Below, one piece after another: positions 19,942 through 29,336 of a DNA stretch of 64,000 bases. Where the stretch lies: positions 372,001 through 436,000 of the forward strand of contig JADJPN010000003.1 of assembly GCA_016713235.1 (NCBI GenBank), given 5' to 3'. The DNA comes from Hyphomicrobiales bacterium (GTDB taxonomy: Bacteria > Pseudomonadota > Alphaproteobacteria > Rhizobiales > Xanthobacteraceae). The notes beneath the pieces are model-generated. The model worked only from the letters and a program-made list of their open reading frames with translations. It did not search any database and was not told where the DNA came from. A program made the translations under genes and the position numbers. The first letter of the stretch is position 1; every line of letters begins with the position of its first letter.

Positions 19942-21537
19942 GTGCGCAAATCGAGAGCATGGTGGGCAGGAGTTGTGCTGGGCGGCGCAGCGGTCGCCTG
20001 CGTTCCGATTCTGCTCGTGGAATTCTCGTTGAACGGATATGTCGAGCGCAATGCACGTGCGAAGCTGGAGTCGACCGCGCGTAGTGCGCTTGGGCTTGCC
20101 GAGTTGCGCCTCGAAAACGCGATGGCCTCGCTCGTCGATCTGTCGCCCAAGGTCGAAGGGTGCGATCGAGGCTCGCTTGAGGTCATGCGGAAGACGGCAA
20201 GCATCTCGATCCCGATCAAGGAGATCGCAGTCCTTGACGAAAGCGGCATCACGATATGCACCAACTTCGGCGATGGCGGCGAAGAGCGCTCGGTTTCGCG
20301 TGAGTTACCGCTTGCCGACAACCGCTTCGAAGTAGCGCTGATCCGTTTTCGCGAACGAAACGACCGCGCGTTGCGCTTGCGGCTGGAGCGCAGGAACGCA
20401 AAGCCGCTCAGTGCATTGATTCCGGCGGCGTTTCTCGTTCCCGATACGCTGGATAGTGACTTTCAGGATGGTCGAAGTCTCAGGCTTGTGCTCGACAACG
20501 CCGAGATCGTTGCCGCACGTCCGACCGGCGACGAGGGCCTGAGTATCGATCATACGCGCACGCTCGGCGTGCACATGAAGTCCGAACGCTTTCCAATTGC
20601 CATCGTTGCCGAGCGCACCCGCGCAACCCTCACATATGAGTATCGCGACCTCGTGAGCTTGGGGCGTATTGGCTCCGCGCTGGTCACGATTCTGATTTTT
20701 GCGCTGGCAGCGCTCTATTTCCGGCGTAACCGTAGCGATCCGCTGGTGCAGTTCCGCGAAGCGATCGTGAACGGGGAAATCATTCCGTTCTTCCAGCCCA
20801 CCATAGACATCAAGAGCGGCAGGCTCGTGGGCGCCGAGGTGCTCGCGCGCTGGCGTAAGCCAGACGGCACCATGGTTTCGCCCGCCAATTTCATCCCGCT
20901 CGCCGAACGCTCGGGCCTCATCTATCCGATGACGCATGCCTTGATGGAAAAGGCGTGTACCGAGGTCGGCGCAATCCATGTCAATAGACCGCATATCAAT
21001 ATCGCGTTCAATCTGTACGCCGGACACTTCGCCAACGACGGGATCATCGAAGAACTGAAAGCGATCTTTGCGAAGTCCCAGATCGGCCTTTCGCAGATCG
21101 TGCTCGAGGTGACGGAGCGCGAGCCGTTGCCGGATCTCGATCTCGCCCGCGATATCATTGCCCGCTTGCAGAAGCTCGGCATCCGCGTTGCGATCGACGA
21201 CGTGGGAACCGGCCACGGTGGTTTGTCGTACCTCATGAAACTCGGGGTCGATACCATCAAGATCGACAAGATGTTCATTGATGCGATCTCGACCGAGCGC
21301 CATTCGCAGACGATCATCGAGACGCTGCTCGAACTCGCCCGCACCATGAATATGGAAGTGATCGCCGAGGGTGTGGAAAGCTTCGACCAGGTCGAATATT
21401 TGCGCCGCAAGGGCGTGCATCAGGCGCAGGGGTATGTCTTCGCGCCGCCGCTTCCCGCGAGCTCTTATATCGCACTGGTGGAAGCGATGGACGCGAGCGG
21501 CGTCACAAGGTCTGAAAGCACGGCAAGCGCTGCCTGA
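19942..21537 (+). CDS. Membrane-anchored c-di-GMP phosphodiesterase (CSS-motif sensor + EAL)
   Basis: 531 residues from GTG 19942. An N-terminal membrane helix (about residues 9-29) and a second near 237-258 bracket a periplasmic domain. That domain has the two Cys of the CSS-motif type (GCDRGSLEVMRK and GITICTNFG), which in E. coli homologues senses disulfide state. The cytoplasmic EAL domain has all usual metal/catalytic residues: AEVLARW, NIAFNLY, LEVTERE, AIDDVGTG, KIDKMFI, AEGVES and QAQGY. The signature is EVL rather than EAL, which does not remove the Glu. No GGDEF domain is present, so it should only hydrolyse c-di-GMP. Confidence 0.9.
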   Translation: MRKSRAWWAGVVLGGAAVACVPILLVEFSLNGYVERNARAKLESTARSALGLAELRLENAMASLVDLSPKVEGCDRGSLEVMRKTASISIPIKEIAVLDESGITICTNFGDGGEERSVSRELPLADNRFEVALIRFRERNDRALRLRLERRNAKPLSALIPAAFLVPDTLDSDFQDGRSLRLVLDNAEIVAARPTGDEGLSIDHTRTLGVHMKSERFPIAIVAERTRATLTYEYRDLVSLGRIGSALVTILIFALAALYFRRNRSDPLVQFREAIVNGEIIPFFQPTIDIKSGRLVGAEVLARWRKPDGTMVSPANFIPLAERSGLIYPMTHALMEKACTEVGAIHVNRPHINIAFNLYAGHFANDGIIEELKAIFAKSQIGLSQIVLEVTEREPLPDLDLARDIIARLQKLGIRVAIDDVGTGHGGLSYLMKLGVDTIKIDKMFIDAISTERHSQTIIETLLELARTMNMEVIAEGVESFDQVEYLRRKGVHQAQGYVFAPPLPASSYIALVEAMDASGVTRSESTASAA

Positions 21538-21725
21538 AGCTTTACTTGAACGCACACATTCCCAGCTATCCGATTCAGCCGACTCACGAATTTACGATTT
21601 TTGAATCGCAACATCAGCGGTCTTGCCCGCGAAGTTAGGCGGGAGGGATAACCTGTTGCGCCGACTCGCAAATGTGCGGACCTAAGCGCAGTATGCGCTC
21701 TTGTTGGTGAATCGAGGAAGCTGGC

Positions 21726-22388
21726 ATGGCGCTGAACGATCCAATCGATCTTTATTGCGAGCGGCTGCACGCCGGTCTTTGGGCCGAACCGATCAACGCC
21801 GTCAGCAATCTTGCCTTCTTTCTCGCGGCGGCAGGCGCTTACATGCTCTGGAGGCGAGAAGGTAAAGACGATCGCTTCATTCTGCTTTTGATAGGTCTAG
21901 CGGCGCTGGTCGGCATCGGCTCGACGCTGTTTCACACCTTCGCTACGCGATGGGGACTTTTCGCAGACTCCATCCCGATTGGAATCTTTGTCGTAACTTT
22001 CCTTGTTTTCACCCTGCGCCGTTATCTGGCGCAAAGCGTGGTCCTGACCTCGGTCTGGATTGCGCTTTTTCTTGCCGTGGCAGCGGTTCTGCCGCAGCTG
22101 TTGCCGCCGGGCTTCATGAATAACTCCGGCTTCTATTTTCCAGTGCTCGGCGCACTCATCATCCTCGGTATTCTGCTGCGCGTGAAAGGCGGAGCAATGC
22201 AATGGGTCGGCGGCGCGTATCTTTCCGCTGCGGCGTTGTTCGCGCTTTCACTGAGCTTCCGGATCGTCGACCCGAGCGTTTGCGCGCAGTTTCCGCTAGG
22301 CACGCATTTCCTGTGGCACTGCCTGAACGGTACGCTGATCTATTTGATGCTCTGGACGGTGATCAAAGAGAAGACTGCGGCTGTGTAA
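21726..22388 (+). CDS. Ceramidase-domain (alkaline ceramidase/CREST-like) membrane protein
   Basis: 220 residues with about seven predicted membrane helices. The N-terminal PIDLYCERLHAGLWAEPINAVSN, GIGSTLFHTFAT and C-terminal THFLWHCLNG carry the conserved Asp, Ser and His residues of the alkaline ceramidase superfamily, which binds zinc in the membrane. In bacteria the substrate is not established: ceramide hydrolysis is only one possibility. The gene stands alone, follows a 188-bp gap after the EAL gene and is closed by a terminator. Confidence 0.82.
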   Translation: MALNDPIDLYCERLHAGLWAEPINAVSNLAFFLAAAGAYMLWRREGKDDRFILLLIGLAALVGIGSTLFHTFATRWGLFADSIPIGIFVVTFLVFTLRRYLAQSVVLTSVWIALFLAVAAVLPQLLPPGFMNNSGFYFPVLGALIILGILLRVKGGAMQWVGGAYLSAAALFALSLSFRIVDPSVCAQFPLGTHFLWHCLNGTLIYLMLWTVIKEKTAAV

Positions 22389-22408
22389 AAAGGGTGCTGG
22401 AAACAGAA

Positions 22409-22440
22409 GAGGCGGCTCAGAGAGCCGCCTCAGTTCTTTA
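22409..22440 (+). terminator. Rho-independent terminator after the ceramidase-like gene
   Basis: A perfect 10-bp stem (GAGGCGGCTC / GAGCCGCCTC) with a 3-base loop, followed by a moderately T-rich tail (AGTTCTTTA). Confidence 0.75.
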
Positions 22441-22607
22441 CGCCACGCCGGGAGGAGTGGAGAGAAGCATCGCGTTCGCGAATCGCCTCGATGGTTTGAT
22501 ACTAACAACTTTATGGCGGCCCGGTCATCGGTCTCGTATCCGAAGCTGTGAATTTCAGACCGAATCGCGGGTATCATAAGCCGCACAGCGGAATTTCAGC
22601 TTTCTCC

Positions 22608-23369
22608 ATGCAGACAAAAAACACCCCAAATCGCTCTCGTTTTGCGCACGCGCCGCAGCCGGTGTCAGAGTTGTTGCTGTATCTGCCGATCACCGTCGTA
22701 CTGATCTCAAATCTGATCCCACTGATCGGCGTTCTGTTCTGGGGCTGGAGCACCTTCGTGCTCCTGATGCTCTATTGGGCGGAGACCGTGATCATCGCGT
22801 TCTGGACCTTGATGCGAATTCTCGTCGGTGGGGACTTCGCCAAAAATTTCTTCGGCGAGATTCTGGGGCGTCTATTCTTCTTCGCGTTTTTTCTGGTGCA
22901 TTCGGGCGGCTTCCTGTTCGGGCATTTTATTTTCTTATGGACGTTCTTCTCCGGGAAGCGCGGACACTCGACAAAGCTTAGCGAAGCCTTCTTCCAGACC
23001 ATGCCGGATGAGTTCTGGAAGGGCATCGTGCTCGCGAGCGGCCTGCTGATTCCGCTCGCAATCTCCTTTATTGGTCGCGGCATCGCTTTCGTGATTGAGA
23101 TGAGGAGATTGCCGCTGTGGAAGCGGCTGGTCGATCAGGATCCAAGCGATGAAAAGGAGGTCGGCGCGATCGTTGGCGGACTCTATACCCGCATTGTCAT
23201 CATGCATCTGGTTATTCTCGTGGGTGCCGCGCTCGCCCAGAAACTTGGCGCGATAGCACCGCTCATTCTCCTGATCATTGGAAAGACGATCGTCGATATC
23301 TGGCTCTTCATAAAAATCGATCTGAAAGGCCGCAGCGCCAGCACGATCGACACGGTCAACGTAAAATGA
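22608..23369 (+). CDS. Multi-pass membrane protein, DUF6498-like
   Basis: 253 residues from ATG 22608 (MQTKNTPNRSRF); the frame is open to 22548 but those codons are unconvincing. Five or six helices: LLYLPITVVLISNLIPLIG, FVLLMLYWAETVIIAFWTLMRI, LFFFAFFLVHSGGFLFGHFIFL, and a pair near the C-terminus. The YWAETVII motif followed by a cytoplasmic segment matches the DUF6498 pattern as I recall it. Function unknown. No operon partner is evident. Confidence 0.7.
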   Translation: MQTKNTPNRSRFAHAPQPVSELLLYLPITVVLISNLIPLIGVLFWGWSTFVLLMLYWAETVIIAFWTLMRILVGGDFAKNFFGEILGRLFFFAFFLVHSGGFLFGHFIFLWTFFSGKRGHSTKLSEAFFQTMPDEFWKGIVLASGLLIPLAISFIGRGIAFVIEMRRLPLWKRLVDQDPSDEKEVGAIVGGLYTRIVIMHLVILVGAALAQKLGAIAPLILLIIGKTIVDIWLFIKIDLKGRSASTIDTVNVK

Positions 23370-23392
23370 CCGGAGCGTGGTATGCGCCGGTC
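23368..23392. terminator. Inverted repeat, possible bidirectional terminator
   Basis: GACCGG and CCGGTC flank a 13-base spacer directly after the DUF6498-like stop. There is no T-tract, so termination is uncertain. Confidence 0.4.
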
Positions 23393-23524
23393 ATTCAGAA
23401 GCGGCCGCGGGAAGAGATACAGCCGCGAAAATTCGTTTGCCTTGGCTGAGGCCGCCGGACAGCCAGATCATGAGAATGATCGGCGGCGGAATGCCTGTGA
23501 GCCAGAGAAGAACACCGCATCCAT
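23391..23524 (-). CDS. Possible small hydrophobic protein (frame broken near 23513)
   Basis: The minus strand encodes LLWLTGIPPPIILMIWLSGG and then LSQGKRIFAAVSLPAAASE before a stop at 23391, a plausible single-helix small membrane protein of about 44 residues. The only ATG (23524, MDAV) is in a different frame and joins it if one base is restored near 23513. The evidence is the hydrophobic pattern alone. Confidence 0.3.
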
Positions 23525-23588
23525 CGGTTTGTCCTTCCGGTTGAATGCTTCGCGCGGATAACGCGCCCGCGCATGGAAGGTTCCAGGA

Positions 23589-23951
23589 TTACGGTTTCAT
23601 GCGCTTCACGCCGTCCTTGATAAAAACTTCGAACGGCGTCGTGCCTTCTGCGCTACCGTCCTTCGCGCGCCACTTGCCGCCTGTGCACAGAATGCCGCCA
23701 GCGGCCGGCACGGCATCGAATACGACCTCGTTGTAATAGGACTTGCCCTCGACGATCGCGGTGAAGTCGGTCGTGCATTTGCCGCCGCTGACGACTGGAT
23801 CATATTTGTCGATCATGACGTTGTTGCCGCCGGTGCTCGGAAACGGGTTTTTGAGGACCGGCCAACTCTCGTAATTCGTCTGTGCGAATGCCGCCGGAGC
23901 GCCGAGCAAGAGCGAAGCGCTGGCCAAAGCACGGATCATCCGAATACGCAT
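23589..23951 (-). CDS. Small periplasmic protein of unknown function
   Basis: 120 residues with a clear signal peptide (MRIRMIRALASASLLLGAPAAFA, cleavage before QTNYESW). The mature protein has two Cys (GGKCTTDF, GILCTGGKW) that may form a disulfide, and ends VKRMKP. Not recognised. It is divergent from the crotonase gene. Confidence 0.7.
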   Translation of the reverse strand: MRIRMIRALASASLLLGAPAAFAQTNYESWPVLKNPFPSTGGNNVMIDKYDPVVSGGKCTTDFTAIVEGKSYYNEVVFDAVPAAGGILCTGGKWRAKDGSAEGTTPFEVFIKDGVKRMKP

Positions 23952-24058
23952 TGAATCCTCCCTGAAAATAAGTGTCGTATTGTGAACACCCGAACTGTGG
24001 ATTTGGATGCGGCACGAGCCCTTGTGCTAGCCTCCAGTGGGAAACGGCGGGAAAGTCG

Positions 24059-24961
24059 ATGAACTATCAGACCATTCTTTACGACACCGAGGGTCCGGTC
24101 GCGACGATTACGTTAAACCGGCCGGATGAATTGAACACCATCGTGCCGCCAATGCCTGACGAACTTGAGCATGCGGTTCACGCCGCGACCCGCGATGCCA
24201 ACGTCAAGGTGATCGTGCTGCGCGGGGCGGGGCGTGCTTTCTGCGCCGGATACAATTTCGGCAAGGGTTTCCATCACTGGGACGAGCACATGAACACCGG
24301 CGGCAAGTGGGATGCCGGCAAGGACTTTGCCTTCGCCACAACGCCAGCGGTGTCGCCGCACCAAAAATTCATGAGCCTCTGGCGCTCGTCAAAGCCCGTG
24401 ATCGCGCAGGTGCATGGATGGTGCGTTGGCGGTGGCTCGGATTACGCGCTGTGCTGCGATCTCGTAATCGCAAGCGAGGATGCGCGCATCGGTGCGCCTT
24501 ACTCGCGCATGTGGGGCGCGTATCTCTCGGGCATGTGAATCTATCGTCTCGGGCTTACCAAGGCGAAGGAATACGCGCTTACCGGCAAAGCGCTTTCCGG
24601 CCGTGAGGCGGCGGACATCGGCCTCATCAACCAAGCGGTACCTTTTGCGAAACTCGAGGAGACGGTTGCCGAAACCGCGAGGAAGCTCTGCTCAATACCG
24701 GTTTCGCAATTGTCCGCGCAGAAGATGATGGTCAACCAGGCTTACGAGGCCATGGGACTGGCAACGGTGCAGAACCTCGGACCGATCCTGGACGGCCTGA
24801 TGCGCAACACGCCCGAGGCGCTCGAATTTATCGACGTTGCCGAGAAAGAAGGCGTGCGCGAAGTGATCACGCGCCGCGACGCTCCCTTCGGCGATTATTC
24901 GGCTGCGCCGAAGGATCAGCAGCCAAACCCGAACAACGTGATTATTCCGAAGAAGAAATAA
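24059..24961 (+). CDS. Enoyl-CoA hydratase/isomerase (crotonase) interrupted by in-frame TGA at 24536
   Basis: A crotonase-fold protein acting on acyl-CoA substrates. The N-terminus MNYQTILYDTEGPVATITLNRP, the oxyanion-hole stretches AGRAFCAGYNF and HGWCVGGGSDYAL, and the C-terminal region (LGLTKAKEYALTGKALSGREAADIGLIN) are all in one frame. The codon at 24536-24538 is TGA where homologues have Trp (expected SGMWIYRLGL). A single TGG-to-TGA change explains it: either a true nonsense mutation or a base-call error. Read through, the protein is 300 residues. No selenocysteine context is evident. Confidence 0.82.
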
Positions 24962-26369
24962 TCAGAACTTCGGGTCGATCACTTCCACTTTCGGCGCGCG
25001 GGCCTCGATCACTTCCGCGGCGTCCAGCGCTTTTGCTTCCTCGAAGCGCGCGGTGACGAGTTGCACGCCCATGGGCAGGCCATCGGCAAGGCCGGTCGAC
25101 ACTGCGACACCCGGCAGCCCGAGGATTGGCGTCGATAGCTGCGGGCTCTGCGCGTCAGCCAAATCCATGAAGGCATTCCCGCCGTGCAGGTCGGCGTCGA
25201 TCGGGAAGGGTTGCTTCCAGCAAGATGGCATCAGCAGCACAGGGTACCTCTCGAAGAACTCATTCCACGCGCGCAAGTATTTGCTGCGCAAGGCAAGCTC
25301 CTTGACGAAGGTTTCGTAGTCGAGCTGCGGGCTCAGGCCATCCTTTGCCGAGTAGGATTTCTTGATCGCGTCGTCGCCGAATTGCTGGATCGCCTGATCC
25401 ATGCCGAAGCGGCCTTCGTTCAGCACGAGCCGGATCCAGAGCGTGGTCGCTTCGCGGAAGTAGGGCGGGGCTGCGCGTTCGACAACATAGCCCGCATCTT
25501 CGAGCCATTTCGCCGACTTCTTCATCGCATCGGCAACTTGGGGGTCGGCCTTGCAGCCTTCCCATTCGTCGAACAGTGCAACCTTCACAGGTCCCGCATT
25601 CGGAATATTGACCGGCGGGAGCGGAATCCATAACGGGTCGCGCATATCGCGCGCCGACATCGCATCGAGCGACAGGCGAAGGTCGCGGATCGATCGCGCG
25701 AGCGGTCCCTGCATTGAAGCGTATTGCGCGACATGCGGGCGCTCTGCGGGTAGCGACGGGTTGAACGTCGGCACGCGGCCGAAGCTGGGCCGCACACCCT
25801 GCAAGCCGCAGGCGTAAGCCGGGTAGCGGATCGAGCCGCCGATGTCGTTGCCGTGACCGATCGCGCCCATGCCGGTGATCAGCGACGCCGACGCGCCGCC
25901 CTGATGATCCGCCCGGCGTCACGCCCTTGTTCCACGGGTTGAGCGTGCGGCCATGCAGCGCGTTGTCGGTGAACCAGCGCATCGAGAACGCGGGCGTATT
26001 GGTGCGGCCGATGATGACGGCGCCGGACTTTCTGATATTCGAGACGACCGGATTGTCTTCCTTGCCGATGTTGTCTTTGTAGGCGACGACGCCATTCGTG
26101 TTCGCGCGGCCTGCGAAGTCGACATTGATCTTCACCGTAACTGGCACGCCATGCAGCGAGCCCAGCGGCTCGCCTTTGCGCGTCTTCTTGTCGGCGTCCG
26201 CGGCGGCTTTCAGCGCGTCATCCGCCAACAGGTCGACAATCGCATTGATCTTCGGGTTGACGCTGTCCACGCGCGCAAGCGTAGCCTTGGTGAGTTCGAC
26301 GCTAGAGATCGCGCCGGTCCGGATCAGCCGCGCCTGTTCGGTTGCGTCCAGCCGCCAAAGATCGGTCAT
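24962..26369 (-). CDS. Amidase, amidase-signature family (frameshifted near 25900)
   Basis: Amidase-signature hydrolases use a Ser-cisSer-Lys triad. Lys is in HGVPVTVKINVDFAG, the cis-Ser region in TPGGSSGG and the nucleophile in GNDIGGSIRYPAY. An extra G (GGG for GG, plus-strand C run at 25899-25901) splits the gene; removing it gives GGSSGGASASLITGMGAIGHGND and a 468-residue protein. ATG 26369 (MTDLWRLDATEQARL) is the start. The substrate cannot be told; relatives are annotated as general amidases or GatA-like enzymes. The stop is adjacent to that of the convergent crotonase. Confidence 0.88.
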
Positions 26370-26588
26370 GTCGGGAGAACTCCTTGCTTCTTCATGCAAG
26401 GGTCGCCGGAGGAGAGCGCCGGCGTCAAGCTGCGAGTTCGCTGAAACGATACTCAGCGCGAATGCGCCGATTGAAGAAGCCGCCCTTCGATGCCGCAATG
26501 CGGAATGCCTCCGCAGCCACAATTCTGAATCGTGGACGAGGGCATGGCGTCGGAGTAACGCGCGGGCCGCTGCGGAAGTTGCAGTGGA

Positions 26589-27197
26589 TTAGTTCTTTTT
26601 TGGCGTGTCCTCGCGCGGATTGTGCAGGCGGAATTCGGTCGGCCGCTCGAACTTGCCCTGCCATAGTCCACGCTTGGCATTTCGCGCTTCTTCTTCGGCC
26701 GCCGCATATTTGCCTTCGCCCATCTTCGCGGCACTGATCGCCCAGCCCTGGCGGACCATCGCTTCGGCGATATCGGGAATATCTTTGGCGGAGCATTTTG
26801 CGATCGTGCGGCCGTAACGGTCCTTCGCGCGCGGTTCGCAGTTGACGTCGCCCTTGCGCAGCATTTTCGCGAGCTGGTTTCGTGCTTCGCCGCCGCAGCG
26901 CCAGATCGAGTCGTCGGCGGAGAAACAGTTCTGCTTGATCTCGGGCGCATCGATGCCGTCGAGACGGATCGTGGTCTGTTGAATGACGAACGAGTCGCCG
27001 TCCTGCACGACAATGCCGCGGCCGTCTTTATCGACCCGCGGTTCGCGGTCGAGCAGAAAATTCCACGCAAATACGCCGACTACGATCAATCCGACGAAAA
27101 TCCAGGGTGCGAACCGGCGCAATTCAATTCTCTCTATCTTGGAAGCGTATGCTTGCTTGGAAGCGGTATGGTTGAAGTAGGGCGGGAACGGTGTCAC
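26589..27197 (-). CDS. Thermonuclease-family (SNase-like) protein, membrane anchored
   Basis: 202 residues from GTG 27197. One membrane helix (PWIFVGLIVVGVFAWNFLL, near residues 31-49) precedes an OB-fold nuclease domain with VVQDGDSFVI, IRLDGIDAPEIKQNC and DRYGRTIAKC, which carry the catalytic Arg, Asp/Glu and Arg positions. It probably acts in the periplasm. It is divergent from a membrane protein of unknown function 38 bp away. Confidence 0.87.
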   Translation of the reverse strand: MTPFPPYFNHTASKQAYASKIERIELRRFAPWIFVGLIVVGVFAWNFLLDREPRVDKDGRGIVVQDGDSFVIQQTTIRLDGIDAPEIKQNCFSADDSIWRCGGEARNQLAKMLRKGDVNCEPRAKDRYGRTIAKCSAKDIPDIAEAMVRQGWAISAAKMGEGKYAAAEEEARNAKRGLWQGKFERPTEFRLHNPREDTPKKN

Positions 27198-27235
27198 CTA
27201 CGTTTGCAGTTTAGCCCAAAAGCCGCCAGATCGTC

Positions 27236-27748
27236 ATGCCTCTTGTCGAAACTTCCGACCACGGGAAGCTCGTTTTCCACCAGCCGCTGGGTGCGGTGGC
27301 ACGCATTATCATGGTCGCGGGCGGCGCGTTCGCGCTTTCCGCCCCGCACGAACTGCTTATCCGTCCCGGCGTATCGCTGCTGCAATGGGGCATGTTGCCG
27401 TTCTGGATCATCGGTGTCGGCGCGGGGTTGATTGGTGCGATCCTGCTGCTTGCGGGCGTGCTCGGCCTCACGCGGACGGTGACCTTCGACGCAGCGGCGC
27501 GCGAGCTGCGCGTCGATGGCAACGGCTCCTTCGGGATCGGCTGGAGCGCGCGATACGCATTCGCGGATATTCTTGAGTTCGGCATCATCAAGCACGAGCA
27601 AAGCGAGGGGCCGCCGCGCTTCGTGCTCCAGGCCATCGTGACCGGCGCTTCCGGTCCACTCGAGATCGATACCTTCGGCAGCGAGGGGGAGGCGATCGCG
27701 GCACAGGCAAAAATCGACGCTTTGATGCTCGGGGAAGAGGCGTCGTAA
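27236..27748 (+). CDS. Membrane protein of unknown function
   Basis: 170 residues from ATG 27236. Two hydrophobic segments (ARIIMVAGGAFALSA and LPFWIIGVGAGLIGAILLLAGVLGL) are followed by a soluble beta-rich domain (RTVTFDAAARELRVD, RYAFADILEFGI, LQAIVTGASGPLEI) that looks like a bacterial PH-like fold. Not recognised by family. Confidence 0.72.
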   Translation: MPLVETSDHGKLVFHQPLGAVARIIMVAGGAFALSAPHELLIRPGVSLLQWGMLPFWIIGVGAGLIGAILLLAGVLGLTRTVTFDAAARELRVDGNGSFGIGWSARYAFADILEFGIIKHEQSEGPPRFVLQAIVTGASGPLEIDTFGSEGEAIAAQAKIDALMLGEEAS

Positions 27749-28544
27749 TTCCGTCATCGGCGCTCCGAAAGTCCATCACCGCTCGCTGCTATCCGGCAAA
27801 TGCCGCGCCGACATGGGCAAACAGAGGCGGCAAACAGAGGCGGCAGCCTGAAACGACAAGCGGACACGGCGCACGGCTATTCATTTCCGCGCTCGGGTGA
27901 GCCGGAGTTTGCGAAGCTCGCGCCGGCCCTGAAAGAAAAGGGCGGCGGGGACGCCGGAGGAATCCCGTCCTCCTCGGCCATCTGCATGGGGGAAGAAGTA
28001 TGCAGATGAGTTTCCGTCACCGCGAAAGCCGGAATTAAACCGGCGTCCCGCAGCGCGTTTGGGATTTTCCGCGAATGCCGCAAGCGGCACGCGCGATCCC
28101 ATTCGCGCCAACTACACGCAGGTGGTTTTCGGCCTGTTTCGCGCGGCCCCCGGTGGACTGACCAAGCTATCCACCGCTGGCGGGCCTGCTCGGCTTCGCC
28201 GTCAAACGCGTCGGCACGCGCCCGAACGAAGCCGCCAGAGGCAGGCCCTTGTGGCGAGCGGCAGGCTCGCCGGAACCGCACGACTTCAGCCGCTGCGCAT
28301 AGCGCTTGCGTGAACGCTGCGCGCAGCCACCGCTCCCGATCCGCACGCGCGCCACGCCAGCGCACATGCCCTTTTCGATTGGCCGGAATTGGGTAAACCC
28401 AAGGCCGGCTTTCTCGGATCAGGACAACAAGGAAAATATTCCTAGTTTTAGGTGAAAGTATGGCATCCGGCAAAATAAAGCCGGACAATTTGTCTTTGCC
28501 CGCTTTCGCGTTATGCAAGCCAGGGAGAAATTTCGAGAATTCGG
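27749..28544. other. Gene-poor stretch with intergenic repeat-like sequence
   Basis: Nearly 800 bases hold no gene I can support. Open frames on both strands have improbable, Arg/Ala/Pro-rich translations. The sequence resembles the dispersed non-coding repeats of Hyphomicrobiales (for example the stretch around 28015-28055, reading as CGCGAAAGCCGGAATT and GGCGTCCCG, and an inverted GGCGAGCGGCAGGCTCGCC-like hairpin near 28252). A 13-bp tandem duplication lies at 27817-27842. The last 130 bases are more AT-rich and may hold the promoter of the next gene. Confidence 0.5.
27817..27842. repeat. 13-bp direct tandem repeat
   Basis: GCAAACAGAGGCG occurs twice with no gap. It is non-coding. Confidence 0.8.
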
Positions 28545-29204
28545 ATGGTTGAACCTGCGCTGTCGCTCAAATTGCCCGCGATCGTTTACGCGACGGAGCC
28601 GTTCATTCCTGAGGCTTGGCCGCCGGTGATCCGCATTCCGGAGCGCAAGGTGTTGCACAGCCAGTTCAAGGAGCACATCGCCGAATTCGCGAAGGAAGAG
28701 CTCGATTACTTCGAGGCGCTTTGCTTTCTGCGGGCGGACAGGATCGCGCGGCCGCACGCAGCGCTGATGCGCGCGCCCGCCATGAACCACAAGGCGAGCT
28801 GCGAAGCGCTCGTCAAACGCGCACTCGAACTTGTCGGCGCGGAGGTTGAAGCCGCGCGTGCGGCTGATCCCGAGCGGGCGGGGAAGATCCTCGCTTACGC
28901 GATCGCGGCGCTATGCGAAGCGCCGGGTTGCATCCCGCGCGGCATCGAGGTGGACGGTCCGGATTTTGGCGACGGTGCGCACATCAACATCGGCCACGAG
29001 CGCGGCGCGCCGCTCTCGAGCTACTACACCACCGCGCACTCCTATGTGTACGTGATCAACTCGCCGCATCTTTTCGAGGGGCTCTTGGGGCCGCATTCGA
29101 GCATCAAGATCGCGAACGATCACCTGACCGAAATGGGGATCGAATTCGCGCTGCGGCTCTGGCCAGAGCGGATCGAGGAGATGAAGCGGCGGGAGGGCGC
29201 GTAG
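28545..29204 (+). CDS. Conserved-looking protein of unknown function
   Basis: 219 residues starting MVEPALSLKLPAIVYATE. No signal peptide or membrane helix. There is an alpha-helical centre (KEELDYFEALCFLRADRIARP, KASCEALVKRALELVGAEVEAARA) and a C-terminal part with several His and Asp residues (HINIGHERGAPLSSYYTTAHSY region). Codon use matches its neighbours. I do not recognise the family. Confidence 0.7.
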   Translation: MVEPALSLKLPAIVYATEPFIPEAWPPVIRIPERKVLHSQFKEHIAEFAKEELDYFEALCFLRADRIARPHAALMRAPAMNHKASCEALVKRALELVGAEVEAARAADPERAGKILAYAIAALCEAPGCIPRGIEVDGPDFGDGAHINIGHERGAPLSSYYTTAHSYVYVINSPHLFEGLLGPHSSIKIANDHLTEMGIEFALRLWPERIEEMKRREGA

Positions 29205-29215
29205 CGCTCTCACTT

Positions 29216-29305
29216 CGTCATGGCCGGGCTCGTCCCGGCCATCTCGATTGTTATCGCATTGCCTTCGTAATCGAGATCACCGGGACAAGCCCGGTGATGA
29301 CAAAC
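29216..29305. repeat. Composite intergenic palindromic element
   Basis: Two perfect hairpins, ATGGCCGGG/CCCGGCCAT (29221-29243) and TCACCGGG/CCCGGTGA (29278-29298), lie inside a larger inverted repeat ATCTCGATT/AATCGAGAT (29242-29250 and 29270-29278). This is the form of the abundant intergenic repeats of Bradyrhizobium-type genomes. It may act as a transcript 3' end between the two convergent genes. Confidence 0.75.
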
Positions 29306-29336
29306 GGAGTACTATCGCAGCCCGCGCTCCGCCGCT

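Noticed and set aside
24536..24538. Selenocysteine codon
   Set aside because: The position corresponds to a Trp in the crotonase family and no SECIS-like hairpin is evident right after the codon.
26453..26545. 30-codon minus-strand frame between the nuclease and amidase genes
   Set aside because: Too short, no ribosome-binding site seen, and nothing recognisable apart from three Cys.
27877..28518. 213-codon minus-strand frame in the gene-poor stretch
   Set aside because: Translation is Arg/Pro/Ser-rich without domain pattern and overlaps repeat-like DNA; more likely non-coding.
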